DNA of 64,000 bases from Anoxynatronum sibiricum (GCF_039414295.1 NZ_JBCITM010000009.1:62001-126000), one strand, 5' to 3'; positions 7,188 through 16,715 are shown, counted from the first letter of the stretch. Translations and numbers: made by a program. The notes: a model not told the origin generated them from the letters alone.

Positions 7188-9449
7188 TTAATCAGGAGTT
7201 TCATGGAACAGGGCCACTTGGGCCAGCCGACTGCCCAGACAACTATGGCGGTATTGAATCCGGTTGTTTTCCACCATGCGGTGGAGTACCGCCCGACTGC
7301 CAATGAGCACCACCAACACACGGGCTCTGGTGATGGCGGTATACAGCAGGTTACGGGTCATCAACACCCAGGGGGCAGGAAACAGCGGCAAAATCACCAC
7401 AGGAAACTCCGATCCCTGGCTTTTGTGCACTGTGATGGCCCAGGCGGGTTCCAGTTCATCCAGCAGGGCGAAAGGATATTCTGCCAGCCGCTGGTCATCA
7501 AAGAGAATGGTGAACAACTCTCTTTGAGAATCAATCTGATGGATTCTTCCCAGATCGCCGTTGAAGACGCCCCGGTTTCCTTCTTCCTGACCCATGGTTT
7601 TGATACGGCCTGTGGCAGTGTCTTCCACCACCCGCCGCCATTCCAGGCTGTAGTTGTTGCGAATTTGCATCACCCGGTCGCCTTCACGAAAGACCTTGTC
7701 TCCATGATTTTTCTCTTTTCGGTGGGGTGCCGGGGGATTCATCACCTGCTGCAGATGCTCATTTAGTTGCCGGGTGCCTGTATACCCTTTCTTGGTGGGT
7801 GTGAGCACCTGTATGTCCCGCTGGGGATCAAAGCCCCGGTAATTGGGGAGACGCTCCATCAGCAGCTCACTGATGGTGGCCAGCGCTTCCCGTGGGCTGT
7901 GGGAGGCCATGAAGAAAAAGTCCTTTTCCCGGGTGTTGAGCAGGGGCATTTCTCCCTGGTTGATGCGGTGGGCATTGACCACAATGTGGCTTTCCTGCGC
8001 CTGCCGGAAGATTTCAGTTAAGTGGATGCGGGGAAGCAGTCCGCTGGCAGCCATGTCTTTCAGTACCGACCCAGGCCCCACTGAGGGGAGCTGGTCTGCA
8101 TCGCCGGTCATCACCAGGGTGGTGGCGGGTCCGATGGCTTTCAACAGGTGCTGCATCATGTAAATATCCACCATGGAAACTTCATCGACGATGACCACAT
8201 CTGTCTCCAGTGGATTGTCTTCATCCCGGTTGAAGAAATGCTCCTGGGTTTCCTCTGAATAAGAGACTTCCAGGAGGCGGTGCAGGGTTTTGGCTTCCCG
8301 GCGGGAGGTATCTGTCATGCGTTTCGCCGCCCGGCCCGTGGGGGCAGCCAGCAAGTAGCCCAGTTCTTCCTCTTCCAGCAACTGGATCAGGGTGTTGATA
8401 AGGGTTGTTTTCCCCGTTCCCGGCCCACCGGTGATCACCAGCACCCGGTGGGAAAACACTTTTTCAATACCAGCCAGTTGAGCGGCAGCCAGCCTGATAC
8501 CCTGGGTCTGCTGCAATCGCTCCAGTCTGTCTGTCAGCCCCCGGGGTGCCGGGGGTGGTGCAGAAACTGCCAGGGTTGCCAGTCTTTTGGCCACTTCTGT
8601 TTCTGCCGTATAAGCGTTCATCAGGTAGATCCTCTCGGCGCCGTCCTCCAGCCGGGTCACCTGAAGTACCTGGTCCAACGCCAGGGACTGAATGGCCTCC
8701 AGCACCACGCGTTCCCCCGTCTGCAGGAACTCCCGGCTTTGTTCCACCAGCAGTTCACGGGGCAGGCAGGTGTGGCCTTCGCCCTGAGATGCCTGAAGCA
8801 CTGCCAGCAGACCACTTTCCACCCGACGGGGATCTTCTGTATCAATTCCCAGGGTGCGAGCCACTGCATCCATTTTCACAAATCCTATTTCTGGCAGGAC
8901 TTCCAGCAACTGATAGGGATTTTCCTGCAGCATGTCTCTGGCCGGTTCTCCAAAAGCTTGGTATATCTTCATGGACAAGCGGGCGTCGATGCCCCTTTGC
9001 CCCATCCAGACCAAAAAGCTTCGCAGTGCATTATGCTCTTTAAAGGCGGCAGCAATCTCCGGCCACCGTCGGGCACCAATGCCCTTGACTTCCTGAAGCC
9101 GCTGGGGATGGTGCTCCATCACCTCAAAAACTTCCATTCCAAAGGCTTCTGCCAAACGACGGGCCATTTTTTCTCCGATTCCCGGCAACAAGCCAGAGGC
9201 CAGGTATTCCATGATTCCTTCCAGGGTTTGGGGCATCAGGGGTTCCCAAGTGTCTGCCTGAAGCTGTTCCCCATATCGGGGGTGCACTGTCATTTTTCCG
9301 GTGATGCGCAGGCGGTCACCGTCATTGATCCCCGGCAGCACCCCCACCACTGTCAGCATTTCTTCGTCGCATTCCAGCAGGCATACCCGGTAGCCATTGG
9401 CTTCGTTATGAAAGATGGTTTCCACTAGTTTTCCTTCCCGCTGAATCAT
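7188..9449 (-). CDS. recD2: RecD2-type 5'-3' DNA helicase
   Basis: RecD2 is an ATP-dependent superfamily 1B helicase acting in DNA repair and replication-fork maintenance without RecBC. The 753-residue protein has the RecD2 N-terminal OB-like region, helix-hairpin-helix motifs (LLPGIGEKMARRL, residues 87-99, and VKGIGARRWPEI, 121-132), Walker A GGPGTGKTT at 341-349, Walker B VDEVSMVD at 421-428, and the motif VI-region HKSQGSEF at 675-682 followed by LLYTAITRAR. The length fits the family. It is first in a run leading to comFC and the flagellar genes. Confidence 0.95.
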   Translation of the reverse strand: MIQREGKLVETIFHNEANGYRVCLLECDEEMLTVVGVLPGINDGDRLRITGKMTVHPRYGEQLQADTWEPLMPQTLEGIMEYLASGLLPGIGEKMARRLAEAFGMEVFEVMEHHPQRLQEVKGIGARRWPEIAAAFKEHNALRSFLVWMGQRGIDARLSMKIYQAFGEPARDMLQENPYQLLEVLPEIGFVKMDAVARTLGIDTEDPRRVESGLLAVLQASQGEGHTCLPRELLVEQSREFLQTGERVVLEAIQSLALDQVLQVTRLEDGAERIYLMNAYTAETEVAKRLATLAVSAPPPAPRGLTDRLERLQQTQGIRLAAAQLAGIEKVFSHRVLVITGGPGTGKTTLINTLIQLLEEEELGYLLAAPTGRAAKRMTDTSRREAKTLHRLLEVSYSEETQEHFFNRDEDNPLETDVVIVDEVSMVDIYMMQHLLKAIGPATTLVMTGDADQLPSVGPGSVLKDMAASGLLPRIHLTEIFRQAQESHIVVNAHRINQGEMPLLNTREKDFFFMASHSPREALATISELLMERLPNYRGFDPQRDIQVLTPTKKGYTGTRQLNEHLQQVMNPPAPHRKEKNHGDKVFREGDRVMQIRNNYSLEWRRVVEDTATGRIKTMGQEEGNRGVFNGDLGRIHQIDSQRELFTILFDDQRLAEYPFALLDELEPAWAITVHKSQGSEFPVVILPLFPAPWVLMTRNLLYTAITRARVLVVLIGSRAVLHRMVENNRIQYRHSCLGSRLAQVALFHETPD

Positions 9450-9478
9450 GGTATGCCCCCCGAGTGATTACTGCTATC

Positions 9479-9484
9479 ATTATA
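9479..9484 (-). promoter_or_regulatory. Extended -10 promoter of recD2
   Basis: TGCTATAAT on the minus strand gives a perfect -10 (9484-9479) with the extended TG. No clear -35 is present. The predicted start is about 23 bases before the recD2 ATG. Confidence 0.55.
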
Positions 9485-9491
9485 GCACAGG

Positions 9492-9549
9492 AGGGCAGGG
9501 AATAAGTGATCAGGAAGAGTGAATAGGGGAAGGGCAGGGAATAAGTGAT
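9492..9549. repeat. Short direct repeat, 19 bp, two copies
   Basis: The sequence agggcagggaataagtgat occurs at 9492-9510 and again at 9531-9549, 39 bp apart. It lies between the recD2 promoter and the chemoreceptor terminator. No coding role is visible. Confidence 0.8.
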
Positions 9550-9553
9550 AGGG

Positions 9554-9587
9554 AAAAAACGGGCAGCGCCGATGATGGCGCTGCCCG
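9554..9587 (-). terminator. Intrinsic terminator of the chemoreceptor gene
   Basis: A perfect 11-bp GC-rich stem (CGGGCAGCGCC and its complement) with a 6-base loop is followed on the minus strand by six T residues. Confidence 0.92.
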
Positions 9588-9629
9588 AAGGTTTTGGCAA
9601 AGTGATGAAATCAGGGAATGAACCCTTCT

Positions 9630-12026
9630 TTATATTTTAAACTGACTCATAATGTCATTCAGTTCCTGGGCAATGCCTGCCAGGTCTTGGGCTGACTGAC
9701 TGGTTTCGGTGGCACCCTTGGCGGTATCGGCGGCAGCGCCGTCAATTTCAAAGATGTTATTGCCGATTTCCTGTGCTCCCTGGGCAATTTCGCTGGTGGA
9801 GCGTCCCAGATCTGTCATCTGTTCAGAGGCGGCTTCACTGCTTCTGGCCACTTCATCAGAGGCTTCTGAAAGCTCTGAGGAAGAGCGGGCAATTTCGTTG
9901 ACACCCTTGGATGCCTCTGTGGAGCTGCGGAGCACCTGAGCAGCATTACTGCTGATATTTTCGATGCGGGAAGTGATCTGACTCACCCTTTCCGCTGCCA
10001 CCACAATGGTGTCGGAAATCTCGCCGGTGGTGGCACTTTGCTGGGTCACCGCCGCTGCAATGGCATTGGTAATTTCCTGCACCTGGGTGATGACATCGGT
10101 GATCAGCTTCACCGAGCTGACGGCATTGCCCATATCCTGCTGCATGGAGGCGATCTGCTGTCCTATTTCGTCGGTGGCTTCTGCCGTTTGTTTAGCCAAT
10201 TCTTTCACTTCGTTGGCCACCACAGCAAATCCCTTGCCGGCTTCACCTGCTCCTGCCGCTTCAATGGCAGCGTTGAGGGCCAGCATGTTGGTTTGATCTG
10301 CGATATCGTTGATGACTCCTACTATTTTATTAATGGCCTTGGATGACTGGTTTAATTTTTCGATGACTTTGCTGGTGTCGGCAGCCTTACGTCCGGCATC
10401 GTCGCTGATATGCATGGATTTTTCGCAGTTATGACTCACTTCAGATAATGACTGATTGATCTCCTTGACAGCAATGGCCACACTGTTGACAGACTCGTTT
10501 ACATCCTGGGCTGAACTGCTGACTTCATCAATCTCGACGGTGACGCCTTCGATAAGCTGTGTCACATTATTCACTTCTGCAGAAGTTTCTTCAGAAGCCG
10601 ATGCCAGATTGCGAATGTTTGCCGACATCTCTTCAACAGCCGAGGCAATGGTTTGAATGCTCTGGCTGGTTTCCATCGTGGCTTCAGTGGTGCTCCCGAT
10701 GCTGGCATTGATCTGTTCGGTGGCGGCACTCACCACGCCGGTTTTAGCACTCATTTCTTCGCTGCCGGCAGCCATGTCGTTGGCGATATCAAGCAGCTGG
10801 CTGGCTGACTGGCCGATGGTCGTGGCCTGTCCGGTGATTTTTCCCATGATGGTGCGCAGGGTCGCCAGGGTGCTTTTTAGTCCGGTTGCCATTTGTCCAA
10901 CTTCATCTTTGCGCTTTTCATATAAATGGAGGGGGTCATCTTCGGCAATGGTGAAATCGTAACTGGCCACCCGTTGAATCGCCTGGGAAATTTCCCTCAT
11001 GGGGTCTGCCATGATTTTGGCGGCGTAAAGGGCCAGCAACACACTGATGGCAGCCACCACCGCCGCCAGAATACCCAGCAGGGTTACCAGGCGCTGCAGA
11101 GGTGCCATTGCTTCCGCCTGATCGAGTTCAATGATCATCCCCACCTCTGTGGAACCAAGCACAGCCACCTTGTAGCTGCCCAGCACGCCCTGACCCAGGT
11201 AGTCATTGTACCTGCCCACTCCGCTGTAACCAGTGTCGCCACCGGCCAGCGCCTCCCCCAGCCGCCTGGTGGCGTCTGTTTGAATCGTCCGCACAAAAGC
11301 GGCATTCTGGGCAAACTCTCCCCGCATGGTGTTGGTAACCAGCATTCCCGAAGCGTCAACCAGATAGGAATCTCCCGTTTCACCGATCAAATGAATGTTG
11401 CTGTGAAGGATGTCTTCGATGGCCGGCAGGGGGATCAGTGCGTTCACAGCGCCAATGATCCTGTTGGTTTGGGGGTCCTGCAGGGGCGTCGACAACACAA
11501 TGGTGTAGTCATCAATCACATCGGAGTAAAACAGCTGCGACCAGTTCTGCCGCCCCCCCATGGAGGCCTGTATGTAATCCCGGCTGCTGAGATCAACCCC
11601 TTCAAGGGATGCTCTGAAAGGTTCAGTGGCATAAAAGGAATTGCCCTGGGCATCGGTGACAAACAAGCCTCCCAGGCGAAACCGCTGTAGATTATCGGTC
11701 ATCAGACCGTCCAAACCAATAAAGGCTTCCTGCCAGGCTGCTGCCTGCTCCTCAGGCTCCAGATCGGTGGATTGATGGACCTGCAGGGCATTGATCACCA
11801 GTGGCAGGTTCGCCAGCACGTCTCCGTAAACTTCCTTTTCTCTGAAATAATCTTCAAACTGGAGCTCGGTTAGTTCTCCAAACTGTTCCATTTGAAGATA
11901 GATTTCTTTCTGAAGGGTACTGCTGGATTGCTGATAGGCCACCGCGGCAATGATGAGCATGGGAATCAGCCCGGTGACGACAAAAATAATCAGCATTTTT
12001 GAGCGCATGTTAAAGTTGTTCAGCAT
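9630..12026 (-). CDS. Methyl-accepting chemotaxis protein
   Basis: This is a membrane chemoreceptor of 798 residues that signals to CheA/CheW. A first membrane helix (LIIFVVTGLIPMLIIAAVAY) is followed by a large extracellular sensor of dCache-like layout with aromatic/acidic ligand-pocket residues, a second helix near residues 315-340, a HAMP segment, and a long cytoplasmic coiled coil. Its hairpin tip contains DQTNMLALNAAIEAAGAGE, the CheA/CheW-binding signature. The C-terminal repeats of Ser/Glu/Ala heptads hold methylation sites. The ATG at 12026 has CAAGGAGG upstream; 15 further in-frame codons are not needed. The ligand is unknown. Confidence 0.95.
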   Translation of the reverse strand: MLNNFNMRSKMLIIFVVTGLIPMLIIAAVAYQQSSSTLQKEIYLQMEQFGELTELQFEDYFREKEVYGDVLANLPLVINALQVHQSTDLEPEEQAAAWQEAFIGLDGLMTDNLQRFRLGGLFVTDAQGNSFYATEPFRASLEGVDLSSRDYIQASMGGRQNWSQLFYSDVIDDYTIVLSTPLQDPQTNRIIGAVNALIPLPAIEDILHSNIHLIGETGDSYLVDASGMLVTNTMRGEFAQNAAFVRTIQTDATRRLGEALAGGDTGYSGVGRYNDYLGQGVLGSYKVAVLGSTEVGMIIELDQAEAMAPLQRLVTLLGILAAVVAAISVLLALYAAKIMADPMREISQAIQRVASYDFTIAEDDPLHLYEKRKDEVGQMATGLKSTLATLRTIMGKITGQATTIGQSASQLLDIANDMAAGSEEMSAKTGVVSAATEQINASIGSTTEATMETSQSIQTIASAVEEMSANIRNLASASEETSAEVNNVTQLIEGVTVEIDEVSSSAQDVNESVNSVAIAVKEINQSLSEVSHNCEKSMHISDDAGRKAADTSKVIEKLNQSSKAINKIVGVINDIADQTNMLALNAAIEAAGAGEAGKGFAVVANEVKELAKQTAEATDEIGQQIASMQQDMGNAVSSVKLITDVITQVQEITNAIAAAVTQQSATTGEISDTIVVAAERVSQITSRIENISSNAAQVLRSSTEASKGVNEIARSSSELSEASDEVARSSEAASEQMTDLGRSTSEIAQGAQEIGNNIFEIDGAAADTAKGATETSQSAQDLAGIAQELNDIMSQFKI

Positions 12027-12109
12027 TGAAATGCCTCCTTGTGAATGTTCGAATGATATCGATGGAATCATACCCCCGGGACCAGAGACTTAAACCAGCC
12101 TTATTCGAC

Positions 12110-12149
12110 AAAAAAGAATCACAGTCTGTCGTCAGGCAAACTGTGATTC
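12110..12149 (-). terminator. Intrinsic terminator of metK
   Basis: The 10-bp stem GAATCACAGT / ACTGTGATTC is followed on the minus strand by TTTTTTG. It lies 75 bp after the metK stop. Confidence 0.92.
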
Positions 12150-12224
12150 AGGTTGACGCATAAAAATATAGCGAAACGCCCAACTCTTGTGATGATCAAA
12201 ACTGACGTTGATGGAGCTGGTGTG

Positions 12225-13415
12225 TTACTCAGCAGCAGCATCTTTTTTAAGTGCTGCCACTTTGTCTGTTTTTTCCCAGGAAAGCGCCACATCTGTTCGG
12301 CCAAAGTGCCCATAGGCAGCAATTTGCCGGTAAATGGGCTTGCGCAGGTCGAGATCGCGGATAATGGCCGCAGGGCGCAGATCAAAGTGCTTGTTGATGA
12401 GATTCACCAGCACATCGTCACCCACAGTGCCGGTACCGAAGGTGTCCACCAGAATGGATACTGGACGGGCCACACCAATGGCGTAGGCCAGGCCCACTTC
12501 GCACCGCTTTGCCAGACCTGCAGCCACAATGTTTTTGGCCACATAGCGGGCAGCATAAGCGGCAGATCGATCTACCTTTGTTGGATCTTTACCGGAGAAG
12601 GCTCCACCACCATGGCGGGAGTAGCCGCCATAGGTGTCCACAATGATTTTGCGACCGGTGACACCTGCATCACCCTGAGGACCACCCACTACGAAACGAC
12701 CGGTGGGATTCACCAGATACCGGGTGTTCTCATCGATGAAACCGCCGGGAACGATGGGTTTGATCACATGTTCAATCAAGTCTTTTTCAATGGTTTCCCG
12801 CTTTACGTTGGGGCTGTGCTGGGTGGAAATGACAATGGTGTCCACCCGTACCGGTTTGTCGTCCTCATAGGCCACCGTCACCTGGGTTTTGCCATCAGGC
12901 CGCAGATAGGTAAGCATGCCGTTTTTGCGCACTTCTGACAGGCGCCGAGACAGCTGGTGAGCCAGTGAAATGGGCAGGGGCATCAACTCAGGGGTTTCGT
13001 CGCAGGCAAAGCCAAACATGATTCCCTGGTCACCGGCACCGATGGCTTCCAGCGTATCTTCCATTTCTCCTGATTTATGCTCAAGGGCTTCATCAACCCC
13101 CATGGCAATATCGGCTGACTGTTCATCAATCGCTGTCAACACAGCGCAGGTGTCGCAGTCAAAACCGTACTTGGCGCGGGTGTAGCCAATTTCCCGGATG
13201 GTCTGCCGGGCAATTTTGGGAATATCCACATAACAGCTGGTGGTGATTTCTCCCGCCACCATCACCATTCCCGTCGTCACCATGGTTTCGCAGGCCACTC
13301 GGCCGGCAGGGTCTTTTTCAAGGATTGCGTCCAGAATGGCATCGGAAATCTGATCGCAAATTTTATCAGGATGTCCTTCTGTAACCGATTCCGACGTAAA
13401 TAGTCGCTTGTTCAT
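12225..13415 (-). CDS. metK: S-adenosylmethionine synthetase
   Basis: MetK makes S-adenosylmethionine from methionine and ATP in the cytoplasm. The 396-residue product starts MNKRLFTSESVTEGHPDKICD and contains GAGDQGIMFG (adenine/ATP loop) and GGGAFSGKDPTKVDRS (phosphate loop), both typical. The ATG at 13415 has a GAGGAGG site; 30 further in-frame upstream codons would read into the leader. It is the sole gene after a SAM-I riboswitch, so it is repressed when SAM is plentiful, and it ends at a strong terminator. Confidence 0.98.
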   Translation of the reverse strand: MNKRLFTSESVTEGHPDKICDQISDAILDAILEKDPAGRVACETMVTTGMVMVAGEITTSCYVDIPKIARQTIREIGYTRAKYGFDCDTCAVLTAIDEQSADIAMGVDEALEHKSGEMEDTLEAIGAGDQGIMFGFACDETPELMPLPISLAHQLSRRLSEVRKNGMLTYLRPDGKTQVTVAYEDDKPVRVDTIVISTQHSPNVKRETIEKDLIEHVIKPIVPGGFIDENTRYLVNPTGRFVVGGPQGDAGVTGRKIIVDTYGGYSRHGGGAFSGKDPTKVDRSAAYAARYVAKNIVAAGLAKRCEVGLAYAIGVARPVSILVDTFGTGTVGDDVLVNLINKHFDLRPAAIIRDLDLRKPIYRQIAAYGHFGRTDVALSWEKTDKVAALKKDAAAE

Positions 13416-13510
13416 GATTGTTCCTCCTCGTGTTTTCTTCTTTTCGTTTCTTTCTTCCGAGTGCGTCACTCCAGCCAATGGATCAGCTGGTACTGGCATT
13501 GCCACAACTC

Positions 13511-13547
13511 AATAAATCAAAAAGCCCCTTCAAAAAGAAGAGGCTTT
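13511..13547 (-). terminator. Riboswitch expression-platform terminator before metK
   Basis: An 11-bp stem (AAAGCCTCTTC / GAAGGGGCTTT with one G-U pair) and a short U-rich loop are followed by TTTTTGATTT. It lies just after the SAM-I aptamer and about 100 bases before the metK start, so it would stop transcription when SAM is bound. Confidence 0.88.
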
Positions 13548-13570
13548 CACGCTCCGGCCTGCGCCGTTCT

Positions 13571-13675
13571 CCTCATCTTCCAGAACCTTCGTTCTGCAGG
13601 AATTAGCACCATACACCAGCGGTTATGGTTGCCGGACTTCATCGGGCCTGTCCCTCAGTCGCTCTTGATAAGGTC
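13571..13675 (-). promoter_or_regulatory. SAM-I (S-box) riboswitch aptamer
   Basis: On the minus strand the SAM-I core is clear: CTTATCAAGAG, then GAGGGACAGGCCCGATGAAG and CCGGCAACC, then GGTGCTAATTCC and a closing GATGAGG that pairs with the first segment. Its location upstream of metK, with a terminator between, is the classic S-box off-switch. Confidence 0.95.
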
Positions 13676-13741
13676 TACATCAAGATTTTCGGTATGCAGT
13701 TATGGGCTATAGGCCCTTTTTCCAAGTCGTTGAACGAAAAA

Positions 13742-13770
13742 AGTATAGCATTGCCCCACAGCTTTGTCAA
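13742..13770 (-). promoter_or_regulatory. Sigma-A promoter of metK
   Basis: TTGACA (13770-13765), a 17-base spacer, and TGC-TATACT (13747-13742) form a near-consensus promoter with an extended -10. Its -35 lies only 15 bp past the stop codon of the preceding SLH-protein gene. Confidence 0.9.
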
Positions 13771-13784
13771 CGATTATTTTCCGG

Positions 13785-15518
13785 TTATTCCCATAATGCT
13801 GCCTGATGTAGGCGGTAGAGCACCACTGCCAGTTCCACCCGGGTCATTTCCTGCTGGGGATGAAAGGCGGTGTGATCCAAGCCTTCAAAAATACCACTTT
13901 TCAGTAATGTGTTAACAGAGGGCAATGCCCAGGCATGAATGCTGTTGCCGTCTTCAAAGTAGTCGCTGGCACAACGCTGATCCGACAGCACCTGATCTTC
14001 CATGGCCTTTACCACCATCACCACTCCCTGTTCCCGGGTAGCAGCTTCGTGGGGACGAATGGTGCCGTCGGGATACCCGGTGATGATACGCAGTGCCGCA
14101 GCCCGAGCCATGGCATCCTGAGCCCAGGCGTCCACAGCCGTCCCGTCTTCATAGGCCGCTAACTGCTGATACAGCGCCTCCTGGTTTAACCCGGCATCAC
14201 CCAGCCGGAAATATCGATGAAGCATCAGAGCGATTTCCTGGCGGCTGATGGTCTGGTGTGGGCGGAATTCTGCACTGCTGGTGCTCACCACACCAAGCGC
14301 AGCCAGTGTTTCCACTGCTTCACGGGCAGGGTGGTCTGTCATGTCGATAAAATGAAACCCATTATCTGACACTGGCGCTTTTTCCTGCTCGGTTTCCGTC
14401 AAACTCATCAACGCCGCTTCTGCAACCTCGGGGTCATCCTGTTCTTCAGAAGTTCCATTTTCAGAGGCTCCATTTTCAGTGCTTTGAACAGTATCCGCCG
14501 CTTCAACGGCTTGAATTTCCAGTACAGCTTCACCAGCTTCACCAGCTGTATGGTCTGTGTCCGCTTCACCAAATGGATCACTTTCATCATGAAGCGGTTC
14601 AGGCATTTCCGGCTCCAGTAACAGGCTCCACAGAGCATCATCTGTCGCCTCTTCATGTACAAAAGCCGGTTTCAGGTAAATGGCCGCCACCCAGCCGACT
14701 TGACCGGATGCAGGATGATTCACCCGATACCAGTAAAGCCCGTCTGCCAGTTGTGCTTCACCGGCAATCACCAGTTCTGTACCCCTGGTAACTGTAAACC
14801 GCACATCGCCGCCGGGTCCATCCAGCACATACAGTTCCTGACGAGCGTCTGCCAGCGCCCGGTCTTCGGGCTGAAAGAACAGAATGCCGCCTTCATGGGT
14901 AACCGCCGGTTCCGGCAAATGAAGGTCTGCCGGGGGTAATCCACTGGCTGGAATATGACTCCAATCCACGGTGGAAACTTCCTGCCCGTAACGGGTGCGT
15001 ATCAGATCATAGAGGCTGTCCTGATAAGTCTTCTCTCCATGAAGATTGGGATTGTTGCGGGATAACCAGCCGTTGTAAGCCCAGAGAGCAAAGTACCAGT
15101 GCTCCAGCACGTTTGGGTCCCGGTTGCCCACCACCGGTGTTCGGGGATCCAGCCATTTTGACAATAAAATGTCTGCACCTGCTTCGATGTTGTATTCCAC
15201 ATCATACAGAATCAGTTCGGCATCAAAGCCTGTATGAATTTGATTAATCTGCATGATTCCCCGGTTTCCCCGGGAGACAAAAGGGGCACCCCCACTTGTA
15301 AACTGGGTTTTGCGGCTCTCTTTCCAGGCGATGGCCTTCAGGATTACCGGCGGAATGTTTTTGCGCCGGGCCACTTCTTCAATCACTGTTTCAATGTCAT
15401 CCTGCGTCATGGTCACATCAGATGCCGCTGCCGTCACCAGGGAAGACAGTACCATCACCAATACCAGCAACCCGGCAAAACAGCGCCTCAGTCTGGAGCT
15501 CAACAAGCCTTTTTTCAT
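13785..15518 (-). CDS. Secreted lytic-transglycosylase/SH3/SLH-domain cell-wall protein
   Basis: This is a predicted exported, wall-anchored peptidoglycan-acting enzyme of 577 residues. It has a signal peptide (basic MKKGLLSSRLRR, then LLVLVMVLSSLVTAAAS) and an SLT-like lysozyme fold (residues about 45-185, with catalytic-type Glu in AIAWKESRKT and the GIMQINQIH motif). A bacterial SH3-like region follows (about 215-285), then a long acidic low-complexity linker, then about three S-layer-homology units at the C-terminus (FHFIDMTDHPAREAVETLAALGV and following). The ATG at 15518 has AGGAGGA upstream. SLH units usually bind pyruvylated secondary wall polymer. No terminator separates it from the metK promoter. 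Confidence 0.88.
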   Translation of the reverse strand: MKKGLLSSRLRRCFAGLLVLVMVLSSLVTAAASDVTMTQDDIETVIEEVARRKNIPPVILKAIAWKESRKTQFTSGGAPFVSRGNRGIMQINQIHTGFDAELILYDVEYNIEAGADILLSKWLDPRTPVVGNRDPNVLEHWYFALWAYNGWLSRNNPNLHGEKTYQDSLYDLIRTRYGQEVSTVDWSHIPASGLPPADLHLPEPAVTHEGGILFFQPEDRALADARQELYVLDGPGGDVRFTVTRGTELVIAGEAQLADGLYWYRVNHPASGQVGWVAAIYLKPAFVHEEATDDALWSLLLEPEMPEPLHDESDPFGEADTDHTAGEAGEAVLEIQAVEAADTVQSTENGASENGTSEEQDDPEVAEAALMSLTETEQEKAPVSDNGFHFIDMTDHPAREAVETLAALGVVSTSSAEFRPHQTISRQEIALMLHRYFRLGDAGLNQEALYQQLAAYEDGTAVDAWAQDAMARAAALRIITGYPDGTIRPHEAATREQGVVMVVKAMEDQVLSDQRCASDYFEDGNSIHAWALPSVNTLLKSGIFEGLDHTAFHPQQEMTRVELAVVLYRLHQAALWE

Positions 15519-15645
15519 GGAATCCTCCTCCTTGTTTTTCAACATCAGTTTCATCAAAATAAGTGTCGCAACATCTGTTCCTTCCATCAGTGAAACACCG
15601 GCTGATTAGCGGATTTCCGCCTGTCAACCCTCTCTCGCCATCGGT

Positions 15646-16578
15646 CTAAAGAAACAATGCCCAGAGGGGAATGGTGAGAATGGAGCACAGTGTAGTGAGA
15701 AACACTGCCTTTGAGGCAAAGTAGTAGTCGGAATCGTAGAGCCGGGCGAAAGCACCAGCATTGGCTGCCACCGGCATGGCAATGATAATGACCGGAATTC
15801 CCAGCATAATTCCCGTGAATCCCAGAAATCGAAGGGGTAGATACATCATCAGGGGCATGAGCAGCAATCGCACCACAGTCGCCTGATAAAGCGCCCGGTC
15901 ACCAAATACCGACCGAAAGGGAATATCTGCCAGCATTCCGCCAATGATCATCATGGAGAGGGGCGTGGTGGTTCCCCCGATCAACTGTAAACTTTCCAGC
16001 AGCGGACCGGGAATACTCACCGGCAGCACAAAAAAAGTGAATCCCAGCAGGACAGCAATGACCCCCGGGCTTCGAAAGGCTTTTTTGAAGTTCATTTGAC
16101 CGCTGCTCTGGCCGGTACTGCGGGACATAATGGCCACACCAAGGGTCACCAACAACAGATTAAAAGGGATGTTGAACAGGGCGGTGTAAAAAATACCCAG
16201 ATCGCCATACAACACAGAAACAATGGGGAATCCCATAAAGGCCACATTGGAAAAGACAAGTAAAAACTGAAGCACGTCACCTCTGGGGCCTTCCTCCTTG
16301 ACCAGGCGTACATACAGCCGCGAAAAAAGAATGATGACCCCATAAGTCACAATGGAAATGCCCACAATTATCAGGCTGGTGTGCAGCAGCTCCATGCTGA
16401 AGGGAAACTGCATGGAACTGACAATCAGCGACGGTAGTGTTACTTGTAAAATAAGCAGGCTGATCCCTTTGATGGTTTCCTGGTTCAATACCTGGGCTTT
16501 TCTGGCGGCATAACCGGCGGCCATCATGAAAAAGAGTACCAGGATTTGGTTGAGCAGACTGAAAAATGCGTCATTCAT
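15646..16578 (-). CDS. AEC-family (auxin efflux carrier-like) transporter
   Basis: This integral membrane carrier has 310 residues and about ten hydrophobic helices in two halves. AEC proteins in bacteria move organic acids such as malate or other small anions; the substrate cannot be read from the sequence. Typical features are the N-terminal LNQILVLFFMMAAGYAARK, the NVAFMGFPI segment near the middle, and MPVAANAGAFARLY near the end. The ATG at 16578 follows TGGAGG. The gene is single, with its own promoter and a leader full of inverted repeats. Confidence 0.88.
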   Translation of the reverse strand: MNDAFFSLLNQILVLFFMMAAGYAARKAQVLNQETIKGISLLILQVTLPSLIVSSMQFPFSMELLHTSLIIVGISIVTYGVIILFSRLYVRLVKEEGPRGDVLQFLLVFSNVAFMGFPIVSVLYGDLGIFYTALFNIPFNLLLVTLGVAIMSRSTGQSSGQMNFKKAFRSPGVIAVLLGFTFFVLPVSIPGPLLESLQLIGGTTTPLSMMIIGGMLADIPFRSVFGDRALYQATVVRLLLMPLMMYLPLRFLGFTGIMLGIPVIIIAMPVAANAGAFARLYDSDYYFASKAVFLTTLCSILTIPLWALFL

Positions 16579-16600
16579 CGGGTTTGCGCCTCCAGAATTA

Positions 16601-16678
16601 CTGTGGCACCTGTGCCACAGCCAGTGTGTCATCTCAGATGAGTCTGGCGGGTCTGCCGTCGGTCAACTCACTGGTTGA
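16601..16678 (-). promoter_or_regulatory. Three inverted repeats in the leader of the AEC transporter gene
   Basis: 16601-16620 is a palindrome with 9-bp arms (CTGTGGCAC / GTGCCACAG, 2-base centre). 16629-16641 is TCATCT-C-AGATGA. 16663-16678 is TCAAC-N6-GTTGA. All three lie between the predicted start site and the ribosome site. They could be operators or RNA hairpins; no known riboswitch class is recognised. Confidence 0.5.
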
Positions 16679-16686
16679 TGGTTGCT

Positions 16687-16715
16687 ATCATAACAAAAAA
16701 TAACAAAAAAGACAA
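16687..16715 (-). promoter_or_regulatory. Sigma-A promoter of the AEC transporter gene
   Basis: TTGTCT (16715-16710), a 17-base T-rich spacer and TATGAT (16692-16687) on the minus strand. The -35 and spacer overlap the U-tract of the terminator just upstream. Confidence 0.6.

Noticed and set aside
8280..9428. A 382-codon plus-strand frame
   Set aside because: It is antisense to recD2, which carries complete helicase motifs.
9406..9600. A 64-codon minus-strand frame rich in Tyr/Ser/Leu/Pro
   Set aside because: It is produced by the short direct repeats and the terminator, and overlaps the recD2 start.
10926..11690. A 254-codon plus-strand frame
   Set aside because: It is antisense to the chemoreceptor sensor domain; no start site or homology.
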